From contig JAATFV010000102.1 in NCBI GenBank assembly GCA_015655015.1, forward strand, positions 1 through 39,581: a stretch of 39,581 nucleotides of DNA, read 5' to 3'. A program made the translations under genes and the position numbers. Every line of letters begins with the position of its first letter. The stretch's first letter is position 1. The notes below the pieces were generated by a model. The model searched no databases and was not told the DNA's origin. It was given only the letters and a program-made list of their open reading frames with translations. This document shows positions 9,090-17,302 of the stretch, one piece after another. The stretch comes from Chitinophagales bacterium (lineage in GTDB: Bacteria; Bacteroidota; Bacteroidia; Chitinophagales; Chitinophagaceae).

Positions 9090-11201
9090 TCAAATGAGGG
9101 TTTCCGCCGGCTCTCCGGCAGGACTATTGATCTTGATGGTCAGGACCACCTGCGTGCCGGTGGCGTTCCCTCCGGGGTCATACATATCCTCGATCTTAAA
9201 GAAATGACCTTGTTCGCCTGCGCCCGTCAGCAAGGCCATCCGTTCGGCCGTTATCTGCAGGCCCATCGATTTGTGCTTTTCCGCAGATTTGCTTTTCAGA
9301 AGGGCCGCGCGTTTGCGCCCTATTCCGTTGTCCCGGATAATGCAGGTCAGGGTATTGTCTTCAAGCCGTATGATGATCGTTAGGGATCCTCGTTCCTCCT
9401 TGTGCATCAGGCCATGCCAGATGGCATTTTCTACAAAAGGCTGCAGCAGCAGCGGAGGAATATAAATATCCCCGGTGTCCAGCTCATCTTCCGGCACGAT
9501 ATGATAATCGAAAGCATCCTTAAATCGCAACCTTTCCATGTCCAGGTAAAGCTGCAGCACTTCCAGCTCTTCCGCCAGCGTGATAAGAGAATGCCGGGAA
9601 TGGTTCATGATCATTCTCATCAGGCGGGAGAATTTGGTCAGGTAGTCGGATGCCGCCTCTGTCTCATGACTGAGAATAAAAAAGTTGATGGCATTCAGGC
9701 AATTGAAAATAAAATGGGGGTTCATCTGGGACCGCAGCGCCTGTACTTCCAGCTCCTTTGCCCGCTGCTGCAGCGCCGCCTTCGCCCTTTCGCCTTCCAG
9801 CCGTTGTATCTCCAGCTCATTCTCAGCACGCTGGCGGAGATAGGCTTCGTTCTTTCGCTTTACCCGGATATACCGGAAGTAAATGAATCCGATCAACAGT
9901 AAGGCAGCGACGGCGCCGATGAGGATCTTCTTTGTCAGCATTTCCTGCCGGATGCACGCGTCCTGAAGCTGTTTCTCCTGGTTGAGCCATTTGATCTGCT
10001 GCTCGAACCCGTAGGATGCGAATTTTCCCTTCACCTGATCGTTAAGGACACTATCTTTCATGGATATATACCGGCGGTAATAGAAATAGGCGCTATCTTT
10101 CGGTCCCTCCTTATCGTACAACGCATAAAGGATCTGGCTGCCATCCCGGATATATTGTCTGGCCCTGGCATGCTCTGCCATGACGAGACACTCTCTGGCA
10201 TAATGGAAGGCTTCCCTATCCTGCCCTAAACATTCATAGGCTTTGGACAGATCCCGCAGACAGCGCATCGTTTGATTGCCGTCATTCAGCTGCCGCTGGT
10301 AATAGAGACTTCTTATAAAGTAGGGTAAGGCATCTTTACCCTCTTTTCTGAGCAGATAGTATTCTCCTTTGCTCACCAGGTAGCTGCGTATCAGCGCAGG
10401 ATCGGTATGCATCGTATCGAATGCCGCATAGTAAGAAAGAGCGGAATCATATTTGTGCTGCCGGCTGAGCATTTCTGCGTATCTCAGCATCTTCCAGGGA
10501 TGGGGCGCTTTCTGCTCTCCTGTCTTGAATGCCATCCGGAAATATTTTTCAGCAGCGTCATAGTCCTCTATCTCCATGAACAGTTCGGAAAGGGCAAAAT
10601 ATTCGGTTTTGGCCGACTCCTCATCTTTTATTTCCCCGGCCAGCTGCAGGCATTTACGGGAGATATCGAAGGACTTGTCATAGTCCCCGCTTTCCATATA
10701 GGCATACCCCATCAGCGACAGAATGGAGATCGCCTCCTTACAATTTCCTTCTTTTATGGCATGGGAATAGGCTTTTTCCAGGTATTGAATGGCTTCGCCA
10801 AACCGGCTTTGCGCATACAGGGCGAACCCCAGTCCGAAATAGGCTATGGTAATATGCTCTTTGTCTTTCGTCCGGTCAAACCAATACAGGGACTCACGCG
10901 CCTGCTTTTCCACCAGGATGAAGTCACTGTTGTTCATCCTCGCTGACGCGGCCTGGCAGGCCAGCGCTACGGCCATTCCGTGAATGTAACCTGCCTTCCG
11001 GGACTCCTCCAGCGTACGGGCAGCATAATAGATCAGGCTATCATGGTTGCGGTCTACGTAGCTCAGGGCCAGCTGCTCCAGCTGGTCTATCCGGTCATTT
11101 TTTCCGGCATCGGCCCGGATGGCCAACGTATCCCCCTGGCCGGCCTGCAATCGTGCTGCCAGTAAAAGACAAAAAGATAATATGACATAACTTACTTTCA
11201 T
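9090..11201 (-). CDS. LytS-type sensor histidine kinase with N-terminal TPR region
   Basis: A 703-aa membrane sensor kinase. Signal peptide (1-20, ends RLQAG), then a long helical TPR-like region (about 50-400; AIQYLEKAYSHAIKEGN, YDKSFDISRKCLQLAGE, YDAAEKYFRMAFKTGEQ). One transmembrane helix follows (about 426-445, ILIGAVAALLLIGFIYFRYI), then a coiled coil (about 450-490). The His_kinase domain has the phospho-acceptor His496 in QMNPHFIFNCLNAI and an HATPase domain with N-box FVENAIWHG (about 589-597) and DNGIG. This is the 7TM-less, TPR-bearing LytS architecture common in Bacteroidetes. The sensor is expected to lie in the periplasm and signal to the adjacent LytTR regulator. The ligand is unknown. 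Confidence 0.93.
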   Translation of the reverse strand: MKVSYVILSFCLLLAARLQAGQGDTLAIRADAGKNDRIDQLEQLALSYVDRNHDSLIYYAARTLEESRKAGYIHGMAVALACQAASARMNNSDFILVEKQARESLYWFDRTKDKEHITIAYFGLGFALYAQSRFGEAIQYLEKAYSHAIKEGNCKEAISILSLMGYAYMESGDYDKSFDISRKCLQLAGEIKDEESAKTEYFALSELFMEIEDYDAAEKYFRMAFKTGEQKAPHPWKMLRYAEMLSRQHKYDSALSYYAAFDTMHTDPALIRSYLVSKGEYYLLRKEGKDALPYFIRSLYYQRQLNDGNQTMRCLRDLSKAYECLGQDREAFHYARECLVMAEHARARQYIRDGSQILYALYDKEGPKDSAYFYYRRYISMKDSVLNDQVKGKFASYGFEQQIKWLNQEKQLQDACIRQEMLTKKILIGAVAALLLIGFIYFRYIRVKRKNEAYLRQRAENELEIQRLEGERAKAALQQRAKELEVQALRSQMNPHFIFNCLNAINFFILSHETEAASDYLTKFSRLMRMIMNHSRHSLITLAEELEVLQLYLDMERLRFKDAFDYHIVPEDELDTGDIYIPPLLLQPFVENAIWHGLMHKEERGSLTIIIRLEDNTLTCIIRDNGIGRKRAALLKSKSAEKHKSMGLQITAERMALLTGAGEQGHFFKIEDMYDPGGNATGTQVVLTIKINSPAGEPAETLI

Positions 11202-11621
11202 GGAAAAGGGGGCGCGCCGGTCCTGTTAAAGTTAGGTAAACCCCCTCTCAATTACCAGCCGGAAATCCTCTCATAGACCCCTTCAAATATCCTTATTGCC
11301 CCGCAAATAGATTACCGGGATTGAGCAACGGACGGCCAGGGATAACAGGCGGCAGGTTCCGGTGAGCCGTTGGCGGAACGTTCATCCCAGTGGACAACGC
11401 TCGTTCATCCCGATGGACAACGCTGGTTGATCCCGGTTGGATAATGCTCGTTCCCCCGTGGATAATGCTCGTCATCCCGGTGGATAACGCTCATTCGTCC
11501 CTGTGGATAACTTTCGTTGACCCCGCGTCCGCCCTCTGGGAATAACTTTAGGAAAACTTCTCCTTTAGCCAAATCATAAATAATGTAATTTGCCCCTCTA
11601 CTTTTATTAAATTTTACCAAT
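11202..11621. other. 420-bp intergenic region: DnaA-box-like repeat array plus AT-rich stretch
   Basis: The gap lies between the divergent kinase (-) and ssb (+) genes. It contains the repeat array described separately (11379-11549), then about 65 bp of AT-rich sequence (about 11555-11620) running up to the ssb start. The frames through the array are not coding, because the repeat unit varies between 21 and 24 bp and would shift frame each copy. It must also hold the ssb promoter; TAATGTAATTTG (11581-11592) comes within one base of spacing of the TAnnTTTG consensus. Confidence 0.6.
11379..11514 (+). repeat. Six degenerate tandem repeats of 21-24 bp carrying DnaA-box-like cores
   Basis: Units: 11379-11401, 11402-11424, 11425-11448, 11449-11469, 11470-11491, 11492-11514, with a diverged seventh at 11515-11549. 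The approximate consensus is CGTTCATCCC-n-GTGGATAACGCT. The core in each unit, first to sixth, reads AGTGGACAA, GATGGACAA, GTTGGATAA, CGTGGATAA, GGTGGATAA, TGTGGATAA. The last is an exact inverse DnaA box (TTATCCACA), and the preceding two match 8 of 9. All face the same way with about two helical turns between cores. A replication or DnaA-binding role is inference. Confidence 0.75.
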
Positions 11622-12062
11622 ATGATCAAGCTACAAGTAATCGGCAACCTGGGTAAGGATTGTGTCACCAACACGGTGAATGGGAAAAACGTGATCAATT
11701 TCAACGTAGCGCATACGGAGAAATTCAAGGACGCACAGGGTAACCAGAAAGATAAGACGATTTGGGTGGAATGTGCCTACTGGACCGACCGTACCGGTAT
11801 TGCCCCTTATCTCAAAAAAGGAACACAGGTATACGCAGAAGGAACGCCTGAAGTGAGGACCTATCCCAAGAATGATGGGACTACGGGGATCTCCCTTACA
11901 CTGCGCGTACAGAGCGTACAATTATTAGGCAGCAGGACGGAAGGCGGCGGCGGCGGAGGTTATTCCGGTGGCTCCTCCGAAGGGTATGCTCCTCAGTCTT
12001 CGACTTCAAGGGTGTCATCGCCTGGCGAAATGACCGAGCCTGTCGACGATCTGCCTTTCTAA
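11622..12062 (+). CDS. ssb: Single-stranded DNA-binding protein
   Basis: A 146-aa SSB that coats single-stranded DNA in replication, repair and recombination. The OB-fold covers residues 1-105: MIKLQVIGNLGKDC, VINFNVAHTEKFKD, KTIWVECAYW, APYLKKGTQVYAEG and SLTLRVQSVQLLG. A Gly/Ser-rich flexible linker follows (GGGGGYSGGSSEG). It ends in the acidic tip EPVDDLPF, which in this family recruits partner proteins. The ATG at 11622 is preceded by an AT-rich leader. A strong terminator follows at 12080. The upstream repeat array with DnaA-like cores may affect its expression or may be unrelated to it. Confidence 0.96.
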   Translation: MIKLQVIGNLGKDCVTNTVNGKNVINFNVAHTEKFKDAQGNQKDKTIWVECAYWTDRTGIAPYLKKGTQVYAEGTPEVRTYPKNDGTTGISLTLRVQSVQLLGSRTEGGGGGGYSGGSSEGYAPQSSTSRVSSPGEMTEPVDDLPF

Positions 12063-12079
12063 ATTAGAAACTAAGCAAT

Positions 12080-12120
12080 AAGAGGCTGTCTCAATATAAT
12101 TCTGAGGCGGCCTCTTTTTA
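12080..12120 (+). terminator. Terminator of ssb
   Basis: AAGAGGC (12080-12086) pairs with GCCTCTT (12110-12116). An inner CTCA/TGAG stem lies beyond a 3x3 internal loop, and a T-rich tail TTTTTATTTAT follows. Placed 17 bp after the ssb stop, it can serve both convergent genes. Confidence 0.8.
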
Positions 12121-12140
12121 TTTATGGTCCTTCCACCTGT

Positions 12141-13613
12141 TTATTTATGACCCTCCCACCTGCGCACCCATCCCTCCACCTCCGCCCGGCTTACCGCCTT
12201 ATGCTGGTCATCTACATTAATTACATATAAATAGCCCTTTCTGCCCCCTGTGGACAGAAAGGCGCTCACCAGGCTGAACTGCTCGCTGACCAGCAGATGG
12301 CCGCTGGTCGGATTCCACAGCTCCTTCGCACAGAGGCAGCCCATTGTCGGGGTCAGCGGATAAAAAGGCTTACCCGAAAAGTATTCCGGGTCGATCGTAG
12401 TACCATGGGCAATGATCTCCGTTCTTCCGATCCTGCCGGCAGACCAGGCCTCCATCATGGGGGTATAACTCCTCCATCCAGGTGGCAGCAGCTCCCGGTA
12501 TCTGTTCAGCGAGTCGATCCCGGGATCCGGCCCGTCCCCGGTATTTTCCTGGTCCTGTCCCCCCGTGCCGGTCCGCGTCTTCACCCCGGCCGTAGTCATC
12601 GTTGCCTTGCCTGTCTGTTCGGTCGGGCGATACCCCCGTGAACCGGCTATTGCTTCCCGATCCGCACCCGTGCTGCTGGTCTTTATCCCCACCGAATCCG
12701 GCGACTGTTGAAAATAACGATCCCATTCCCCCTCAAATGGGAGCAGCAGTTGCAGGTTAGGCGTAGGTCCAATGAAATTAGTACGCGATACATCTGTCCC
12801 CTGTATGCTGTAAATGCCCTGCGGGGTGCTGCCATTCGTAATAAAATACGGCAGGTCCGGTCCCGACCGGGCCAGCTGCTCAAATAACAGCAGCCTGCCC
12901 TGCCCATCCCGTACGAAATGCCCTTCCGCATCCTGAACGACGGCCAGTCCGGGGTAATCCCGGTCCCAACGCTGAAAAGAATAGATCACCTTTTGCCTGA
13001 TAGTGCGTTGATGGGTAAAGAGCGCGGGGATATCCGGAGTCTTTCCCTGCACAAAAGTGGTATGATAGCTGAGATAATTTTGCAGCTCCTGCAGAATAGC
13101 CACCGTATCATAACCCGGAAATCTTTCCACCATTTTTATTTTCAGCGCATTCCCATTTTCTGTTCCGGGCTCACAGCGGTACAGATAGACTGCGCTCATC
13201 GCAAATAATTTGGGGTCCGTCTCTTTTTCCAGCACCGCCTGTATGGCAGAGATATACTGCCGGGGGGCTACGGCATACACGGCTTCCAGCAAGGCCTTCT
13301 TCGTGTCATAAGATAAAGAGTCATACCCGCCAAAAAGCGTATTAAATCCCCGCCCCACTTCCGGGGAGTCGAAGAGGAACTGAGAGACGGCCCAGCAGGC
13401 CGACAGATACTTGTCTTCCGTATTGCTATCCAGCGGCAGGGAAAAATTACGGCCGATCATCCTTTCCCGCAGATCTTTTTCCAGCGCCACCCGTTTCTGG
13501 TAAAATACAAAGTCCGAATAAATATCTTCCCGCCTCGATTGAGCAATAGCTGAGTGAATGCTGAGCAGCAATAGGACTGCTGACAGAAGTGACCGCCTCC
13601 TGGGATTAATCAT
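12141..13613 (-). CDS. Secreted protein with L,D-transpeptidase (YkuD)-like signatures
   Basis: A 490-aa exported protein: signal peptide 1-24 (LLSAVLLLLSIHSAIAQ). The N-terminal half (30-190) is helical with no recognised domain. In the C-terminal half, PYFITNGSTPQGIYSIQG resembles the TPxGxF strand of YkuD enzymes. IIAHGTTIDPEYF followed 23 residues after the His by PTMGCLC resembles the YkuD HGT...[ST]xGC[IL] active site (His and nucleophilic Cys). This would make it a peptidoglycan cross-linking or lipoprotein-anchoring transpeptidase homologue; the assignment is inference from motifs. Between the two motif regions sits a Gly/Thr/Arg-rich low-complexity insert (about residues 310-370) not expected in the fold. 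Convergent with ssb. Confidence 0.6.
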   Translation of the reverse strand: MINPRRRSLLSAVLLLLSIHSAIAQSRREDIYSDFVFYQKRVALEKDLRERMIGRNFSLPLDSNTEDKYLSACWAVSQFLFDSPEVGRGFNTLFGGYDSLSYDTKKALLEAVYAVAPRQYISAIQAVLEKETDPKLFAMSAVYLYRCEPGTENGNALKIKMVERFPGYDTVAILQELQNYLSYHTTFVQGKTPDIPALFTHQRTIRQKVIYSFQRWDRDYPGLAVVQDAEGHFVRDGQGRLLLFEQLARSGPDLPYFITNGSTPQGIYSIQGTDVSRTNFIGPTPNLQLLLPFEGEWDRYFQQSPDSVGIKTSSTGADREAIAGSRGYRPTEQTGKATMTTAGVKTRTGTGGQDQENTGDGPDPGIDSLNRYRELLPPGWRSYTPMMEAWSAGRIGRTEIIAHGTTIDPEYFSGKPFYPLTPTMGCLCAKELWNPTSGHLLVSEQFSLVSAFLSTGGRKGYLYVINVDDQHKAVSRAEVEGWVRRWEGHK

Positions 13614-13952
13614 CTATAAAATTAGCAGGAAAACGCCTTTTTCTATCGAACTGGTAAGAATTTCTTACAAGCTGCCGGTTTCTTCACAAATTGCCGGTTC
13701 TTCCGGGTTGCCCCTATTCTCAGCTTAGCCTCATCCCGACACATAAGGGTAACAGATACACCCAAAAGCCCGTAAAACGTACTGTTTACGTCAGGATCAC
13801 CACTATAATCCGCTAGCTTTCATTTTCGTGCATGTCAAATAAAAGAGATATATTCAAGGTTTTTAATGCTTCGTTATTCTCTATTATCATAGCATTGATA
13901 TAATTTATTTCCGAAAGCAGCATTATTGATTTAGTAATACAATATCTAATAG
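13614..13952. other. 339-bp intergenic region at the border of the AT-rich island
   Basis: No convincing gene. A perfect 7-bp palindrome GTAAGAA-T-TTCTTAC (13654-13668) lies about 40 bp before the start of the minus-strand transpeptidase-like gene and could be an operator. Two imperfect 19-bp direct repeats ending TGCCGGT follow (13661-13679, 13680-13698). From about 13810 the base composition turns AT-rich, marking the left edge of the restriction-modification island. A 23-codon ORF at 13832-13903 has nothing to support it. Confidence 0.4.
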
Positions 13953-14765
13953 ATGAGCTTGTTCGATACTGACAAAGAAGAACTGTATACTGAGTTATTT
14001 CTTAGGCCACTAAGAAAGTGCAAAGATTATAAACCAAAATTTGGGGAAAGCCAAAATGAACAAGGAGTTAATTTGGATGGTTTTATGAAACTCTATGGTT
14101 TAGACCCATTTTATTCTTGGATTGGGCTTGATTCCAGCCTCATGTAAGCTGCTCATAAGGCTGCAGGGGGAATGACGTCTGTTTATAGACAAATAGGTGT
14201 TGGTTGCGAGCTCCTCTTTAGAGAAATATTAGTTGATACAACACAATATCGTGCCAGGCACTGGGCTCATTGGTCATATACCGCAAAAACTTCAGACGGG
14301 AAGGATAAAACATTATCGTTAGATGGTAGATTGGAAATTAATGAGATTGTTAATCTTCCTTTAAAAGAAAGATTAGTAAAGTGGATGGAAGATTATTGTA
14401 AAGAGCTTTCAATAAAGCAATTTCCACAAAATGGTGTTGTTTTTGAAGTAAGACAAGGATACAAAAGCAAAGATAGCAAGAGACAGAATGCCGATATTGA
14501 TAATGCTACGGTAGCTTGGGCAAATGGTTATTTGCCTATATTTGCGATATTTTCTTCTCAAATTGACTCAAGTATTGTTTTACGATACCGCAATAATAGA
14601 TGTGGGATTATGTTTGGTTCATTATCGGAGAATCCTGGTATATCGATTTTTGCCTTTTGTAGGATCATTTTAGAATATGATCTGGCAGACTTTTTCAAGA
14701 GAAATTCCGAAAAAATTAAAAGCGAAGTTTATACTGTTTTAAATGCCTTACTTGATGCAAAGTGA
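13953..14765 (+). pseudogene. Type II restriction endonuclease (ApaLI-like), interrupted by an in-frame TAA
   Basis: One 271-codon frame from ATG 13953 to TGA 14765 is broken only by TAA at 14145-14147. The frame before (ending GLDSSLM) and after (AAHKAAGGMTSVYRQIG) is continuous and reads as one protein; a Tyr codon changed at one base would restore it. The second part contains GVVFEVRQGYKSKDSKR, a plausible PD-(D/E)xK-type active-site strand. Position directly before a DNA methyltransferase that overlaps its 3' end marks it as the cognate nuclease. Assignment to the ApaLI family (GTGCAC) is from memory of the family's look and is tentative. An ATG at 14172 could start the C-terminal 197 residues alone, but the lost 73 residues would probably abolish cutting. 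AT-rich, unlike its flanks. Confidence 0.72.
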
Positions 14766-15984
14766 AATTGAATTGAACATTGAGACGCGCACGGATTATA
14801 CTTTTAAATATAACAAAGAGTTAGGCAGGCATGGTTGGCTTCGACTGACTCCAGCGTATTCGGTTAAACTTGTAAAAGAGATTATTAAACGCGACTGTGA
14901 TCAAAAATCTCATATATTAGATCCTTTTGCTGGTACTTCAACAACAGGCCTTGTTTCAGCGGAATTGGGCTTTAAAGCATCGTCGTTTGATATAAATCCC
15001 TTCCTGGTGTGGCTTGGAAATATTAAATGTGCAAACTTCTCAAAAGATCAATTACTATCCCTCAAGCAAAAGGTCAATGACACCTTGGAAGAGGTTGTAT
15101 TGGAACCATTTTTATGGGCGCCTCCAATATATAATATCGAAAGATGGTGGCATGAAGAAACACTGCAAGTACTTACCAGCCTAAGAGGTATATTATCAGA
15201 AAAGTTTTCTGAGCCTGGCGGCGATCACTGCCATGATTTAGTATGGATTGCCTTCTCTCGATTAATTATAGAGACATCTTCCGCTGCATTTAATCATGTA
15301 TCTATGTCCTTCAAGGAAGATCTTATTAACTATGAATTTGCTCATATTAAATTGCTCTATAAGGAAATTTTGAACCATATTATTTCTTCTTGCCAAAAGC
15401 CTCTGCCAGGTGACGCGCAAGTTCAGTTAAAGGATTCAAGAGACCTTAGTGACTTAGGAATATTAATAGATACAATAATCACTTCTCCGCCATATCCTAA
15501 TAGAATGAGCTATATTAGGGAATTAAGGCCGTACATGTATTGGGCGAAATTCTTAAATAATGCGAATGAAGCGGGTGTTTTGGATTGGAAAACGATTGGA
15601 GGGACGTGGGGTACAGCAACAAGCAATTTAAAAACCTGGAATCCTATAAATAATGATCTTCCTTCGATTTTATATGAGACATGCGAAAAAATTAAGAACT
15701 CTGAAGATAAGAATTCGGCTTTAATGAGTTTGTATGTTCATAAATATTTTGACGACATGTATGAGCATCTTAAAAACTTGAAGTCAATATTAAAGCCCAA
15801 TGCCAAGCTTAATTATATAGTAGGAAATTCATCTTTTTATGGAAATTTCGTGCATACAGACTTGATATTGTCGAAAATACTTTCCTCATTAGGATATAAG
15901 GATCTAAGTGTAGATGTAATTAGAAGGCGAAATACCAAAAAAGGGCTTCTTGAATTTAATATTCGTGCACGTTATAGCGAGTAA
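14755..15984 (+). CDS. DNA methyltransferase of the type II restriction-modification pair
   Basis: SAM-dependent DNA methyltransferase, 409 aa from ATG 14755. An in-frame ATG at 14743 would add four residues. Motif I is ILDPFAGTSTTGL (about residue 60) and catalytic motif IV is IITSPPYPNRMSY (about residue 245). TSPPY is typical of N4-cytosine and some other amino-methyltransferases, so the modified base is uncertain. The roughly 180 residues between the motifs probably include target recognition. ELRPYMYWAKFL follows the catalytic loop. It overlaps the nuclease gene by 11 bp, so the two were translated as a unit. The sequence is intact, so DNA is probably still modified although the nuclease is broken. 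Strongly AT-rich codon use indicates transfer. Confidence 0.85.
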   Translation: MQSEIELNIETRTDYTFKYNKELGRHGWLRLTPAYSVKLVKEIIKRDCDQKSHILDPFAGTSTTGLVSAELGFKASSFDINPFLVWLGNIKCANFSKDQLLSLKQKVNDTLEEVVLEPFLWAPPIYNIERWWHEETLQVLTSLRGILSEKFSEPGGDHCHDLVWIAFSRLIIETSSAAFNHVSMSFKEDLINYEFAHIKLLYKEILNHIISSCQKPLPGDAQVQLKDSRDLSDLGILIDTIITSPPYPNRMSYIRELRPYMYWAKFLNNANEAGVLDWKTIGGTWGTATSNLKTWNPINNDLPSILYETCEKIKNSEDKNSALMSLYVHKYFDDMYEHLKNLKSILKPNAKLNYIVGNSSFYGNFVHTDLILSKILSSLGYKDLSVDVIRRRNTKKGLLEFNIRARYSE

Positions 15985-16207
15985 GTTTTTTCACCAAAAA
16001 GAACGCCAACATCCTATTATTTTGATTTTCAGTAGCTAAAAAAAGCGCTGTCTTCCGATTTGTATCGTTTTGATGCAAAAAACGTCCGTTTTTAATACAG
16101 TTCCCCCGGGAAAAACCCTTAATTTCATCCGTACATTATTATTTTTTAATTGCCGGATGCAGCTTCCGGTTCAATTCTTTTATTTGAGACCAACAAACAA
16201 ATTCAAC

Positions 16208-17107
16208 ATGAAAAAACTAACGTATTTCCTTTTGCTTTGCCTTTCCGCCACCGTCGGGCTTACCGGCTGCGGCAATCAACCCCCCGCTGATGCGCCAAAG
16301 GCTGATTCTGCCGCTACAAACAGCGACTCTGCTGCCGCCGCCTCCGTTACTAAAGACTGGAAGATCGGTGTACAGCTGTGGACCTTCCACACCGCAGGCC
16401 CCTTTGTAAAATCCATCGAGAAGACGGACAGCGCGGGAGTTAAATTCGTAGAAGCTTTTCCGGGTCAGCCTCTGGGCGGAGACATGAAAGACAGCTTCGG
16501 TATAAGAATGTCCGCCGACAGCAAGGCCAGGATCAAACAGCTCCTGCAATCCAAAGGCATACAGATCGTAGCCATGGGTGTTATTGTTCCCAGGACCCTC
16601 GCTGAATGGAAATCCTATTTCGAGCTGGCCAAAGAATTCGGCCTGAGCTATATTACTGCTGAGCCTCTTAAAGACCAATGGGATGGTATCGATAGCCTCG
16701 CCGGTGTTTATGGCATTAAGGTGGCTATTCATGATCATCCCCGTCCTAACCCGTACTGGCATCCCGATTCCGTCCTGGCTGCGACAAAAGGGCATCCGAA
16801 TATCGGCTCCTGCGCAGACATCGGCCATTGGGCACGTAATGGTCTGGATCCTGTGGAATGCCTGCAGAAGCTCCAGGGACATATCTTCGGCGTACACCTG
16901 AAAGACATTGATTCGGCCGGCAACACAAAAGCCAAAGACATGGTAGTCGGCACCGGCGTCATCAAGTATACTCCCGTCTTCCAGGAATTGAAACGCCAGG
17001 GTTTTAAAGGCATGTTCTCCATCGAAAGAGAAGATAACTGGTATAATAATGTTCCTGATGTGATCGCCACCGTGAAATTTTACAACGACCAGGTGAGCAA
17101 ATTATAA
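16208..17107 (+). CDS. Lipoprotein, sugar phosphate isomerase/epimerase-like TIM barrel
   Basis: A 299-aa protein starting at ATG 16208 (MKKLTYFLLLCLSATVGLTGC): signal peptide with lipobox LTGC, so it is anchored by Cys21. An Ala/Asp/Ser-rich spacer (about 24-48) precedes an AP_endonuc_2 / xylose-isomerase-like barrel. Visible strands are WKIGVQLWTF, KFVEAFPGQPL, GIQIVAMGVIV, LSYITAEPLKDQW, KVAIHDHPRPNPYW, IGSCADIGHWARNG, IFGVHLKDID and MFSIEREDNW, with the acidic and His residues that bind the metal in this superfamily. An earlier in-frame ATG (16070) would bury the signal peptide and is rejected. It is the first gene of a sugar-related plus-strand group. The substrate is probably a sugar or keto-glycoside outside the cytoplasm (inference). 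Confidence 0.85.
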   Translation: MKKLTYFLLLCLSATVGLTGCGNQPPADAPKADSAATNSDSAAAASVTKDWKIGVQLWTFHTAGPFVKSIEKTDSAGVKFVEAFPGQPLGGDMKDSFGIRMSADSKARIKQLLQSKGIQIVAMGVIVPRTLAEWKSYFELAKEFGLSYITAEPLKDQWDGIDSLAGVYGIKVAIHDHPRPNPYWHPDSVLAATKGHPNIGSCADIGHWARNGLDPVECLQKLQGHIFGVHLKDIDSAGNTKAKDMVVGTGVIKYTPVFQELKRQGFKGMFSIEREDNWYNNVPDVIATVKFYNDQVSKL

Positions 17108-17133
17108 GACTGCCAATATTAAGTTGTTCTTGT

Positions 17134-17185
17134 TTGCCGGATATGGGTTCCATAAAAGATAACCCATATCCGGCAATTGTTTTAT
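17134..17185 (+). terminator. Strong stem-loop terminator after the isomerase-like gene
   Basis: A perfect 16-bp inverted repeat, TTGCCGGATATGGGTT (17134-17149) and AACCCATATCCGGCAA (17161-17176), with an 11-nt loop, followed by TTGTTTTAT. It lies 27 bp after the stop codon. It implies the next gene has its own promoter. Confidence 0.8.
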
Positions 17186-17302
17186 AAAGGAGTTTCAGCC
17201 AGGACACCAGCAGTGTCTTTTTGCTCTAAGGTTTTATACTGATAGGGAATCCGCTCTTTTTGTCGTAAATTATCGTCCGCTAACGACAAAACCACAACGA
17301 TC

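Noticed and set aside
11379..11549. CRISPR array
   Set aside because: Units abut with no spacers, are only 21-24 bp and degenerate, and no cas genes are nearby.
11293..11728. Minus-strand peptides with Ile-His-Arg-Asp / Tyr-Pro motifs across the repeat array
   Set aside because: The repeat period is not a multiple of three, so the frame changes meaning each copy; no start signal or homology.
12080..12116. GAGGCTGTCTCA as the terminal repeat of an insertion sequence
   Set aside because: Such words do occur at some IS ends, but here they form a compact hairpin with a T-tract right after ssb and no transposase is present.
14145..14147. Programmed readthrough or recoding of the TAA
   Set aside because: TAA is not a known recoding codon for Sec or Pyl, no stimulatory structure is evident, and a restriction nuclease is a common target for loss-of-function.
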